Shown in pieces: positions 1 to 6,765 of a DNA stretch of 21,086 bases. Both the position numbers and the translations under genes were made by a program. Origin of the DNA: CAZDME01 sp964506785 [NCBI: uncultured bacterium] (GTDB taxonomy: Bacteria > CAZDME01 > JAYEMH01). The stretch is from contig CAZDME010000019.1 in the NCBI GenBank assembly GCA_964506785.1, forward strand, positions 1-21,086, read 5' to 3'. The notes beneath the pieces are model-generated. The model saw only the letters and a program-made list of their open reading frames with translations. It was not told where the DNA came from and did no database searches. Each line of letters starts with the position of its first letter. The stretch's first letter is position 1.

Positions 1-742
1 CATACAAACGAGGAGCAATAAAAACATTATATTTAGAAAGAAAATCAAAATATTTTATTCCCAGATAAGGTAAAAACTTATTAAACGGTTTTGAAAGATA
101 AAGGGCCGACTGCCATTGATGAACGTTCTGGTCGTCTTTAAAATTGGCGGAATGGACTCCGCTCCAAAATTTCTGGTTCACTGCCCAATCCTGAATCTTA
201 TATTTCCGTCCGGTATTATCCCGGGTAGTACGTTCAGCGGCATCGGTCTTAAACCAAAGGTAGGATAAACTCATACCTATTTTCCAATCATCTTTAAATT
301 CTATAAGACTGGCTCTTATTCCTCCGCCGAGAGCAACCCCCCAATCACTTTCAAGATCGGTCCGGCTAACCTTGGCTCCATCCTGATACCAATCCAGCTG
401 CCAGTCGGCAAAGGCGCCGCCAACTTTAAAAAAAATATCGAAATTGTCACGGAAACTATAAGCGGTAGCGGCCAAAGGAAGATAAATTTCCCCTTCTACC
501 CCTCTGACATCTTCCCCGCTGGTCAAACCTCCCTGGCTAATAATGCCGCCGCTGGCGTTACAGCGGGTATAAGAGAACTCCTCCAGCTTACCTTCCGGGC
601 GAGTATAATCCGCTTCAAAAGTAGTCGTAAAAGTCCCTTTGGCCTGAGGCGATATCGGATTTCCGGCGGGTAAAGCGTCCAGGGAAGGAATAAAAAAAAG
701 TGAAATTAAACTCAAGGAAATTAAAGCTGGGAAAAATCTCAT
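1..742 (-). CDS. Outer-membrane beta-barrel protein, third tandem paralog (3' end cut by the window)
   Basis: Reading from the ATG at 742 gives an uninterrupted frame to the window edge (247 codons, no stop), so the C-terminus lies outside. A GGAGGTG ribosome binding site sits 4 bases before the ATG. The first ~22 residues form a signal peptide (MRFFPALISLSLISLFFIPS, then LDA). The mature part opens with LPAGNPISP, matching the PAGNPADP opening of the two genes upstream. The remainder alternates aromatic/hydrophobic and polar residues with many Gly, Trp and Tyr (for example WQLDWYQDGAK, and LPYLGIKYFD near the visible end), as expected of transmembrane beta strands. It begins 41 bases after the preceding barrel gene with no separate promoter visible, so it is probably co-transcribed. 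It is more divergent than the other two paralogs. The cargo or porin function is unknown. Confidence 0.8.
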   Translation of the reverse strand, partial: MRFFPALISLSLISLFFIPSLDALPAGNPISPQAKGTFTTTFEADYTRPEGKLEEFSYTRCNASGGIISQGGLTSGEDVRGVEGEIYLPLAATAYSFRDNFDIFFKVGGAFADWQLDWYQDGAKVSRTDLESDWGVALGGGIRASLIEFKDDWKIGMSLSYLWFKTDAAERTTRDNTGRKYKIQDWAVNQKFWSGVHSANFKDDQNVHQWQSALYLSKPFNKFLPYLGIKYFDFLSKYNVFIAPRLY

Positions 743-782
743 CCTTCACCTCCGGGAATAGTTTTAAAAGGCAGACTAAATT

Positions 783-1538
783 TTAGAAATTGATTTTAAA
801 ACCGGCGTTCAAAGCCGTTTCGTCGATAAATCTCCCTTCCAGGTTTAAAGAAATATTTTCCTTCCATTGATAATCACAACCGAGGAATATACCGACGATA
901 TCTTTGCTGTTCGCCCTTGTCGTATGTATTGTCCCGTGGTCATCAATTTCCAATTTACATTCGCAATCCGAATATTTAACCCCGAGGTAAGGAGTAAATT
1001 GTGGAAGACTATAAGAAACACCCAAACTGCCTTGCCATTCTCGATATCTAAATTCCCTCTTGATAACACCGCTTACATCTGCGCCTGATTTTTTGACCGT
1101 TTCCACCCCGGGAGCATAATCGCGGTAATCCCCCCCCAGGCTAACCCGTAAAATACCATCGCCGTATTTTTCGGTCTCATAAAGAAGCAATTTAAAACCA
1201 GAACCCCAGGCGACAGCCGGGTCTGTCTCTAAAGTATAATCATTAACCGTCCACTCATCGATTTCCAAATCGGCAGTCCCTATTAATCCGTAAATATCTA
1301 TCTTTTCAACCAATTTTATACTCACTTTACCAAAATACCATTGCCCTTTGATTACGGCATTATCGCCCGATAGGTCAAAATCCCGGTCAAACAGAAAATC
1401 AACCATAGCTTCTGCCTTAATTGGATAAGTGCCGTTAAGAAGCACCGGATCGGCTGGATTCCCTGCCGGCGCCGCTTGAGCGGAAACCGTTGTCGCCAAA
1501 AGCAATCCAAAAACCGCTAAAAATAAAAACACCCTCAT
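783..1538 (-). CDS. Outer-membrane beta-barrel protein, second tandem paralog
   Basis: About 251 residues. A signal peptide (MRVFLFLAVFGLLLATTVSA) is followed by AQAAPAGNPADPVLL, almost the same mature start as the paralog at 1808-2539. Shared blocks include PIKAEA, LLYETEKYGDGILRVS, PYLGVKYSD and the end NLEGRFIDETALNAGFKINF. The terminal Phe preceded by alternating hydrophobics fits a beta-signal read by the BAM complex. Two ATGs occur in tandem (1541 and 1538). The second is preferred because GGAGG lies 5 bases before it but only 2 before the first, and because it aligns with the MRK/MRF starts of the paralogs. Unlike its neighbour it has Cys residues (DCEC and GCDY) in the C-terminal half. 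Size and composition suggest a small 8-12 strand barrel in the outer membrane; substrate unknown. Confidence 0.85.
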   Translation of the reverse strand: MRVFLFLAVFGLLLATTVSAQAAPAGNPADPVLLNGTYPIKAEAMVDFLFDRDFDLSGDNAVIKGQWYFGKVSIKLVEKIDIYGLIGTADLEIDEWTVNDYTLETDPAVAWGSGFKLLLYETEKYGDGILRVSLGGDYRDYAPGVETVKKSGADVSGVIKREFRYREWQGSLGVSYSLPQFTPYLGVKYSDCECKLEIDDHGTIHTTRANSKDIVGIFLGCDYQWKENISLNLEGRFIDETALNAGFKINF

Positions 1539-1590
1539 CATTCCCTCCCCCTTGCCTAGAATTTTTGCCGCTTTGTTTTTTGCCTTCTAT

Positions 1591-1620
1591 ATTATATTGT
1601 ATAAAAACTCCGCCTGTCAA
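1591..1620 (-). promoter_or_regulatory. Sigma70-type promoter for the 783-1538 gene
   Basis: On the minus strand, TTGACA (1620-1615) and TATAAT (1596-1591) are separated by 18 bases. Both hexamers match consensus exactly, 53 bases before the chosen start codon. It lies just beyond the terminator at 1641-1677, so the barrel gene can be expressed independently of its upstream paralog. Confidence 0.8.
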
Positions 1621-1640
1621 GGAGATAAAATAATGCCGAA

Positions 1641-1677
1641 AAAACAAAAAGGCAGGGGTAATATTCTCACCCCTGCC
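1641..1677 (-). terminator. Intrinsic terminator after the structured element and the 1808-2539 gene
   Basis: Perfect 9-bp stem GGCAGGGGT (1651-1659) with ACCCCTGCC (1669-1677) and a 9-base loop, followed on the minus strand by TTTTTGTTTTTT (1650 down to 1639). The T-rich run is only on this side, so it works for minus-strand transcripts. It separates the two barrel transcription units. Confidence 0.9.
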
Positions 1678-1683
1678 TGCAAA

Positions 1684-1787
1684 CCCCGTTAGAAAGTTTA
1701 AAAGGCACTTCAAACTTTGCCTGCTTAATCCTTTTTTGATATTAACTCATCTCATCTAAAGGATTAAAGGGTTCTTTCTAACGGGGC
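1684..1787 (-). other. Nested inverted-repeat element, candidate structured 3' UTR or small RNA
   Basis: An outer perfect 13-bp pairing (CCCCGTTAGAAAG at 1684-1696 with its complement at 1774-1786) encloses a perfect 10-bp pairing (1725-1734 with 1758-1767) and two mutually exclusive short pairings: 1703-1707 with 1718-1722, or 1693-1699 with 1712-1718. Read on the minus strand this is a roughly 104-base multi-branched RNA that leads straight into the terminator at 1641-1677. It starts 20 bases after the stop codon of the 1808-2539 gene. It could be a structured 3' UTR, a processed or independent small RNA, or a mobile intergenic repeat. I do not recognise it as a known RNA family. Only the pairings are seen directly. 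Confidence 0.55.
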
Positions 1788-1807
1788 AAATAGAAAATTG
1801 GACTGTC

Positions 1808-2539
1808 TTAGAAATTAATCTTCAGGCCAACATTCACAGCTGTTTCGTCGATAAACCTTCCTTCCAGATTCAAAGCAATGTTTTCCGCAAACAGATAATC
1901 GGCTCCGACGAATACCCCAACTACATTATCACTGTTGATACTGAGAGTATCCAAAGTACCTATATTTGTTCCACTTATCTCAAGGTTAACATCTGAATAT
2001 TTTACGCCAACATAAGGGGTAATCTTGTCTAAAGTGTAGGAAAGTCCTAAGCTGGCTCCCCACTCGGCAAAGTCAACTTCCCCAGAAGAACTTGTGCTCC
2101 CGGAGATAGTATCAATATCCGGTTTATAAGCTCGGTAGTTGCCATCTACGCTAACCCGTAAAATACCGTCACCGTATTCCTCGGTTTCGTAGAGAAGCAC
2201 CTTGGCCCCAAGGCCCCAAGCAACGCCGTATTCTGACTCTATATCATAAACGCTGCTCGTCAATTTTTTCGGCTCTAAATTAGCTGTCCCGAGAAGACCG
2301 TAAACGTCTATTTTTTCGATTAAGGTAACACCTACCTTGGCCAAATACCATTGGGCTTCAATCTCACTACCTTGGTCCAATTCTCTCTCAAAAACAATGT
2401 CAGCTATGGCTTCGCCCTTGATTGGATAGGTGCCGACGAGAAGAACCGGGTCAGCTGGATTACCGGCAGGTGCCGCCTGACTGAGAGCTGGCATAATCAG
2501 AATTAAACTCAAAACAGTTAAAAATAAAATTTTCCTCAT
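1808..2539 (-). CDS. Outer-membrane beta-barrel protein, first tandem paralog
   Basis: 243 residues, complete. A signal peptide (MRKILFLTVLSLILIMPALS) is followed by QAAPAGNPADPVLL. The body shares long blocks with the 783-1538 product (YPIKGEA, EYGDGILRVS, TPYVGVKYSD) and ends NVGLKINF with the C-terminal Phe typical of BAM substrates. It has no cysteine, unlike its paralog. A GGGGGTG ribosome binding site precedes the ATG. It has its own consensus promoter at 2602-2630 and is followed by the structured element and terminator, so it looks like a strongly expressed single-gene unit. Opening residues resemble the mature N-terminus of chlamydial MOMP, but the rest shows no obvious similarity and the size is much smaller. 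Specific role unknown: porin, adhesin or structural barrel are all possible. Confidence 0.87.
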   Translation of the reverse strand: MRKILFLTVLSLILIMPALSQAAPAGNPADPVLLVGTYPIKGEAIADIVFERELDQGSEIEAQWYLAKVGVTLIEKIDVYGLLGTANLEPKKLTSSVYDIESEYGVAWGLGAKVLLYETEEYGDGILRVSVDGNYRAYKPDIDTISGSTSSSGEVDFAEWGASLGLSYTLDKITPYVGVKYSDVNLEISGTNIGTLDTLSINSDNVVGVFVGADYLFAENIALNLEGRFIDETAVNVGLKINF

Positions 2540-2601
2540 TTCTTCACCCCCTTTCTACCAAAACTAAGTTTTCAGCATTTTCTAATTCGCTAACTTGGTC
2601 T

Positions 2602-2630
2602 ATTATATTAAACTGTGCCGGGCTTGTCAA
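2602..2630 (-). promoter_or_regulatory. Consensus sigma70 promoter for the 1808-2539 gene
   Basis: TTGACA (2630-2625), a 17-base spacer and TATAAT (2607-2602) on the minus strand. All three elements match the ideal. The leader to the ATG at 2539 is about 55-60 bases. It is among the strongest-looking promoters in the window. Confidence 0.88.
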
Positions 2631-2645
2631 GGAAATAAAAGGGTA

Positions 2646-2670
2646 AAATAAAAATCCTCATTTTTTATTT
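2646..2670 (-). terminator. Possible weak terminator at the end of the 2665-2985 gene
   Basis: An A/T-only 9-bp inverted repeat (2646-2654 with 2662-2670, 7-base loop) overlaps the stop codon at 2665-2667 and sits just before the barrel promoter. The stem has no G-C pair, so termination would be inefficient. The call rests on position and the T-rich 3' arm. Confidence 0.3.
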
Positions 2671-2985
2671 AACCGGGCTTCCCGCGGCAACCGCTCTATC
2701 AGGAGCCAGCAAGGAAATTCCCTTTTCATCTTGCGCCGCCAAAAGCATACCCTGGCTTTCAACCCCTCGAATAATTGCCGGCTCTAAATTGTCGATTATT
2801 ACAAACTGCTTCCCTAAAAGCGACTCTTTTTCATAAAAAGCCTTAATACCGGCGACCAGCTGTTTCTCCCCGCTTCCGGTATTTACCTTGAGCACTAAAA
2901 GTCTATCCGCTTGAGGATGCGGATTTACCTCAAGCACTTCGGCAACTTTTAAATCCATTTTCTTGAATTCTTCTAAGCTTATCAT
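2665..2985 (-). CDS. Free-standing tRNA-binding OB-fold protein (MetG beta-subunit/CsaA-like)
   Basis: 106 residues, the length of a single tRNA-binding domain as found at the C-terminus of many bacterial methionyl-tRNA synthetases, and alone in CsaA, Arc1p and EMAPII relatives. Diagnostic segments are DLKVAEVLEVNPHPQADRLL near residues 11-30, GEKQLVAGI around 39-47, and the LEPAIIRGVESQGMLLAA block near 67-84. The likely role is to bind structured tRNA, either as a separate beta subunit that helps a methionyl-tRNA synthetase encoded elsewhere, or as a CsaA-like chaperone. These are not separable from sequence alone. GGAGGG lies 7 bases before the ATG. It is the last gene of the cluster that begins at 6750, 49 bases after the phosphohexomutase. 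Confidence 0.85.
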   Translation of the reverse strand: MISLEEFKKMDLKVAEVLEVNPHPQADRLLVLKVNTGSGEKQLVAGIKAFYEKESLLGKQFVIIDNLEPAIIRGVESQGMLLAAQDEKGISLLAPDRAVAAGSPVK

Positions 2986-3034
2986 CGTTTAACCCTCCAT
3001 TTATAATTTATAAGAAAGACGAATATCCGATAAC

Positions 3035-4429
3035 CTATCCCTTCAATTCTTTTTTTAAGGATTCAAGTAAAGTTTCCGCCTTACCCTTGTCTTTAGTCTC
3101 GCCCATAATTCTGATGACCGGCTCGGTATTAGAAGGGCGGACCAGCCACCAGAAGTTTTCCCCTTCTACTCTAATACCGTCAGAAAAACTAACTTTACAG
3201 TTTTTCGTCCTCTTTTTAATCAATTTCTTAAAAACCGAAAAAATCCCTTTACTCTTGGCGGAAGAAACTTCTATCTTATCATTAAAACGATGGTATCTCG
3301 GGATTGCATCCCTCAACTTAGAAATGGTTTGATTGCTGGAAGCTAATAATTCTAAAATCAAACCCATACCCACTAAGCTGTCTCTTGCCCAGTTAATTGA
3401 GGGGCAAATAACCCCGCCGTTTCCCTCTCCCCCAAACAAAGCACCAATTTCCTTCATCTTTCGAACTACGTTTACCTCGCCAACCTTAGTACGCCAAACT
3501 TTCCAATTGGTTCCCCGGGCAACATCATCAATCATCCGCGTAGTTGCCAAATTAATGACTATTGCCGGTTTTCTTTTAAAAGCGGTCTGGCTGAATTTCT
3601 TCATCCATGCTTTAAAGGCTAAAGGCAGGGTGTATTCCTCTCCGATAGGAATACCTCTCTCGGAAACAAGCGCCAGTCTGTCGGCGTCAGGGTCTTGAGC
3701 GAAACCTAAATCCAAATGACGTTTTTTTACTAATCGAGAAAGATTTTTCAGGTTTCGTGATAAGGGCTCGGGTGGACGGCCAAATCGGCCGTCAGGGGTT
3801 TCATTGATAGAAAAAACCCGGCAATTCAATTTTTCCAAAAATTTCCTGGTAATTACCGCCCCGGCTCCATTAACCGGGTCAATACCCACTTTAAATTTCC
3901 GTTTTTTAATTAATTCCCCGTCAAGATGCTGAATTACTGACTGGATATGAGAATCAAGGGCCTTAATCCCGCAGCTTTTTGCGGTTTTGGCGGAAAACTT
4001 TTTCTCCGAAACCAGCGCTTTATACTGAAACTTGGATTTATTTTTTTTAAAGCTGCATAGAAACTTTCTAAACTGCTGGGGATTTAGAAAGAAGCCTTTA
4101 GAATTGATAAATTTCAAACCATTCCAGCCTTCGGGATTATGGCTGGCCGTAATCATTATCCCGCCGCCCGCCTTCATTTTTTTTACCAATAGAAGAAGGG
4201 CCGGGGTCGGAATAATTCCAAAATCAATTGCTTCCCGGCCGCTTTTTGTTACCGCTTCGATTAGCACGCGGGAAAATTTTTTACCCGATGGGCGAGTATC
4301 CCGGCCAATTAAAATTTTCCCCTTATATAATCCGGCAAAGGCCAATCCCAAATTAAAAACGGCCTCATCAGAAAGCGTTTCCCCGACAATGCCGCGGATA
4401 CCCGAAAGCCCTGCTTTAAAGTCTTCCAT
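3035..4429 (-). CDS. glmM: Phosphohexomutase, probable phosphoglucosamine mutase
   Basis: 464 residues of the alpha-D-phosphohexomutase superfamily, a cytosolic enzyme moving phosphate between C6 and C1 of a hexose. Visible landmarks are the phospho-serine loop TASHNP (Ser96), the Mg2+ loop DPDADR (246-251), the sugar-recognition loop GGEGNGG (333-339) and the phosphate-binding loop RPSNTEP (431-437). The sugar loop differs from the GEQSGH seen in canonical bacterial GlmM and is closer to archaeal-type phosphoglucosamine and phosphomannose mutases, so the substrate is not settled by motifs. The gene overlaps the GlmU-like gene by 14 bases, which favours glucosamine-6-P to glucosamine-1-P for UDP-GlcNAc synthesis. 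The start codon lies in a 7-bp hairpin (4428-4445) with no clear ribosome binding site, so translation is probably coupled to the upstream gene. A phosphomannomutase is the main alternative. Confidence 0.8.
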   Translation of the reverse strand: MEDFKAGLSGIRGIVGETLSDEAVFNLGLAFAGLYKGKILIGRDTRPSGKKFSRVLIEAVTKSGREAIDFGIIPTPALLLLVKKMKAGGGIMITASHNPEGWNGLKFINSKGFFLNPQQFRKFLCSFKKNKSKFQYKALVSEKKFSAKTAKSCGIKALDSHIQSVIQHLDGELIKKRKFKVGIDPVNGAGAVITRKFLEKLNCRVFSINETPDGRFGRPPEPLSRNLKNLSRLVKKRHLDLGFAQDPDADRLALVSERGIPIGEEYTLPLAFKAWMKKFSQTAFKRKPAIVINLATTRMIDDVARGTNWKVWRTKVGEVNVVRKMKEIGALFGGEGNGGVICPSINWARDSLVGMGLILELLASSNQTISKLRDAIPRYHRFNDKIEVSSAKSKGIFSVFKKLIKKRTKNCKVSFSDGIRVEGENFWWLVRPSNTEPVIRIMGETKDKGKAETLLESLKKELKG

Positions 4430-5702
4430 GAAAGGTTTCTTTCATCCGTTCCGGCTTGGTCAAAGTAAAAATTTTCCTGAATAAGTTTTTTTCCCTGATA
4501 GAAAACTTCCCCCCCCGGCGAGCCATTACCCGCTGGGCAACCTCAAAAAATTTCTCTAATCTATAAGTAGAGAAGTCGCCTTTTTCTCCCCAGGAAAAAG
4601 AGGGAACAAATTTAGGATGAAAATTGCTGCCGAAAAGATTACAACTTACCCCAACGACTGTTCCGGTGTTAAATATAGTATTAATGCCCGATTTAGAATG
4701 GTCTCCCATAAAAAGACCGACAAAAGTCAGCCCCGTATTAATAAATTGGCCGTCAATAAAAGCCTTAACCGGGCCATAATTGTTCTTTAAATCGCTGTTA
4801 GTAGTACCGGACCCAAGGTTAATCCAACTGCCCAAATAAGAATGTCCAATAAATCCATCATGCTGTTTATTGCTGAAATCGCAAATGATTGATTCTTCAA
4901 CTTCTCCGCCAACTTTACATACCTTGCCGATTGTTGTCCCCGGATAAATCTTCGCTCCTATCTTTAAGATACTCCCCTTGCCTATATAGGCGGGGCCGAT
5001 TATGGTTACCTGAGGAAAAATCTTTGCCCCCTCTTCAATAATCACTGGTCCGGTTTGCGCATCTACCACCACTCCTGGGCTAATTTTTACCCGGCGGTTA
5101 ACAAAGGTGTTTCCCTTATTGAGCAAATGTACCCCGTCGGGAATTTCAGTTAAGCATTTTCCTAATTTAGCCGATTTCAAAGCATCTTTTTTGAGCCATG
5201 TTTCATTCTGGTTAACTATCTCCCAGGGATAGCTAACTAAAGAAACCTCCTGGTTTAATCTAATTTTCGGCATGTCATGGCTAAACTGCTTAAGTTTAAA
5301 AGAAAGTTTCATTGGTTCTTTTTTAAAAATTGATTTGGCTTCTTTAAGCTTTTCTGCCCCCAGCCGTATAGCCACCACTTCTTTATCTTTCAGAAAAACT
5401 GTTTCTTTCCCTGCGTTCTTAGATAAAAGAAGCGAAAAACCTTTCTCTGGCAGAATACGTCCATTAATAAAAAGATAATTTTCGCCAGCCAAGCGGTTGA
5501 TGGGAACCTTAGGTAAAAAACTTTTTAACACTGGGGCCAGATAGCTTCGGCAATGAAGGCTAATTTTTGCCTGAGGGAAAGAGTTGCTTATTTTATGCCT
5601 CAGGGTGGTATAACCACAAACCAAATCATAAACAGGGCGGGTATAAACAAGCGGCAAGAAATTAACAAATTTTTCATCTTCGAATATGCAAATGTTAGAC
5701 AT
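4416..5702 (-). CDS. GlmU-like bifunctional sugar-1-phosphate nucleotidyltransferase/acetyltransferase
   Basis: 428 residues. The N-terminus (FEDEKFVNFLPLVYTRPVYD, residues 7-26) matches the alternative GlmU family known from Bacteroidetes, which replaces the usual LAAGxGTRM nucleotide-binding loop with a conserved TRP segment. Roughly residues 205-360 form a left-handed beta-helix of isoleucine/valine hexapeptides (VVVDAQTGPV, IYPGTTIGKV), followed by NLGSGTTNSDLKNNYG (296-311), the hallmark acetyltransferase region. The likely reaction set is GlcN-1-P acetylation and UTP-dependent formation of UDP-GlcNAc, for peptidoglycan and LPS. A GGAGGT ribosome binding site lies 4 bases before the ATG. 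The next gene, a GlmM-like mutase, overlaps its end by 14 bases. Another sugar nucleotidyltransferase specificity is possible, since canonical catalytic motifs are absent. Confidence 0.78.
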   Translation of the reverse strand: MSNICIFEDEKFVNFLPLVYTRPVYDLVCGYTTLRHKISNSFPQAKISLHCRSYLAPVLKSFLPKVPINRLAGENYLFINGRILPEKGFSLLLSKNAGKETVFLKDKEVVAIRLGAEKLKEAKSIFKKEPMKLSFKLKQFSHDMPKIRLNQEVSLVSYPWEIVNQNETWLKKDALKSAKLGKCLTEIPDGVHLLNKGNTFVNRRVKISPGVVVDAQTGPVIIEEGAKIFPQVTIIGPAYIGKGSILKIGAKIYPGTTIGKVCKVGGEVEESIICDFSNKQHDGFIGHSYLGSWINLGSGTTNSDLKNNYGPVKAFIDGQFINTGLTFVGLFMGDHSKSGINTIFNTGTVVGVSCNLFGSNFHPKFVPSFSWGEKGDFSTYRLEKFFEVAQRVMARRGGKFSIREKNLFRKIFTLTKPERMKETFHGRL

Positions 5703-5724
5703 TATTACCTCCTTTTAAATCACC

Positions 5725-5805
5725 CTGTTACCTACCACCTATTACCTATTTCACCTACAACCTACTACCCACCACCTATTACCTAGAACCTATTACCTTC
5801 TACCT
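5725..5805 (-). repeat. Degenerate short tandem repeat (TAGGTAATAGGT-type words)
   Basis: The whole gap between the ThiI-like and GlmU-like genes is built from variants of a 7-13 base word. On the plus strand, ACCTATTACCTA occurs twice exactly (in 5737-5748 and 5774-5785), among CTACCACCT, CTACAACCT and TTACCTTCTACCTTC variants. The minus-strand sense is GGTAATAGGTGG. It runs from the upstream stop codon almost to the GlmU-like ribosome binding site. Confidence 0.75.
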
Positions 5806-6750
5806 TCAAATCTCTACCCAAACATCCCGGTTAAACCCTTCTTTCACTGTCCCATAAGCAACCTTAACTTTCCCTTGATTGGCATCGCTGTAGCGGGCAG
5901 TAAATTGAGCTGCCTCCTTAATAGAAGAGAGATCTTTATTTCCCCTTAAAATAGTAATCGGTCCGGGAGAACCTTTCACTTCAAACACAAGGTCTTCCCC
6001 CTCAGTCAATTCCAAAAGGGATTTATTTTCGACTCTATTCCGGCCGACTATAATTTTTCCATCCAGGGAAGTGCGAAAATGCCGGCCCAACTTCAATAAA
6101 ATCATATCATTGATTCTATCTTCCCCATGATTTAAAGCATCATGTAATCGGCCGGCAAAAGCCGGATCGGTAAGTAAACATCCTCCCGCCGGAGCGCCAT
6201 GGCGCTTTAAATTAAATTCTTTTGCCAAAGTCAGCTGAAGCTTCCGCGATCGGCCGGAAATGTCAAAAAGCTCATTACGCTTAACGATCCCTTCCAACTC
6301 TGGGACGGTTGGATGAAAAAGTTTAGCTGAAAGAGGGCGCAAAAGGAAACCGGTAGTTCTTGAATCTCTTTCTATTATTTCCAGAGCCCGGCGGTTCTGC
6401 GATTTTGGGCGCTCACCTAAAACATCCCCGGTAATAATAAAAGAAGCATCAAATTCTCCTAAAAACTCTTTAGCCCTCTTAAGCATCAAAATATGACAGT
6501 CAATACAAGGATTGATATTTTTGCCATAGCCATACTGCGGCTTTTTGACTAACTCTATAATTTCATCAGATATATCAATAATTTCTAACCTGAGATTTAT
6601 TTCTTGAGCCGCCCGGCGGGCCACTTGGGCAGAAAAAAAAGGGCTGATAAAATTTATGCCGATTATCTCAATCTTCTGTTTTTCTATTATTTTTACCGCT
6701 AAAACACTGTCTAATCCGCCAGAAAATAAAGCTAAACATCTTTTTTTCAC
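5806..6750 (-). CDS. ThiI-like PP-loop sulfurtransferase, predicted tRNA-thiolation enzyme with C-terminal RNA-binding domain
   Basis: 314 residues. The N-terminal PP-loop SGGLDS (10-15) binds ATP and adenylates substrate. The middle has a CIDC pair (Cys82, Cys85), a GDVLGERPKSQ segment (108-118) and a GGCLLTD loop with Cys191. Such proteins resemble the catalytic part of ThiI (4-thiouridine at tRNA position 8) without THUMP or rhodanese domains. Three spaced cysteines can hold an Fe-S cluster in related minimal thiolation enzymes, which is inference here. The last ~100 residues (LKLGRHFRTSLDGKIIVGRN onward) resemble the NFACT-R type RNA-binding module. The start is GTG at 6750 with AGGGGA 5 bases upstream. 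It lies just beyond the alpha-operon terminator; no promoter is seen, so it may rely on read-through. The exact tRNA product is not proven. Confidence 0.72.
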   Translation of the reverse strand: MKKRCLALFSGGLDSVLAVKIIEKQKIEIIGINFISPFFSAQVARRAAQEINLRLEIIDISDEIIELVKKPQYGYGKNINPCIDCHILMLKRAKEFLGEFDASFIITGDVLGERPKSQNRRALEIIERDSRTTGFLLRPLSAKLFHPTVPELEGIVKRNELFDISGRSRKLQLTLAKEFNLKRHGAPAGGCLLTDPAFAGRLHDALNHGEDRINDMILLKLGRHFRTSLDGKIIVGRNRVENKSLLELTEGEDLVFEVKGSPGPITILRGNKDLSSIKEAAQFTARYSDANQGKVKVAYGTVKEGFNRDVWVEI

Positions 6751-6765
6751 GATTTCCCCTTAAAG

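Noticed and set aside
1435-1713. Minus-strand frame covering the barrel signal region and promoter
   Set aside because: It runs through a consensus promoter and a terminator and overlaps a better-supported gene in another frame.
1684-1787. Reading the nested repeat as 5S rRNA, 4.5S/SRP RNA or a known riboswitch
   Set aside because: Length is near that of 5S, but none of the conserved loop sequences of these RNAs could be recognised.
5725-5805. CRISPR array
   Set aside because: Units are 7-13 bases, degenerate and contiguous, with no spacers. The same goes for 9201-9250 and 20562-20635.
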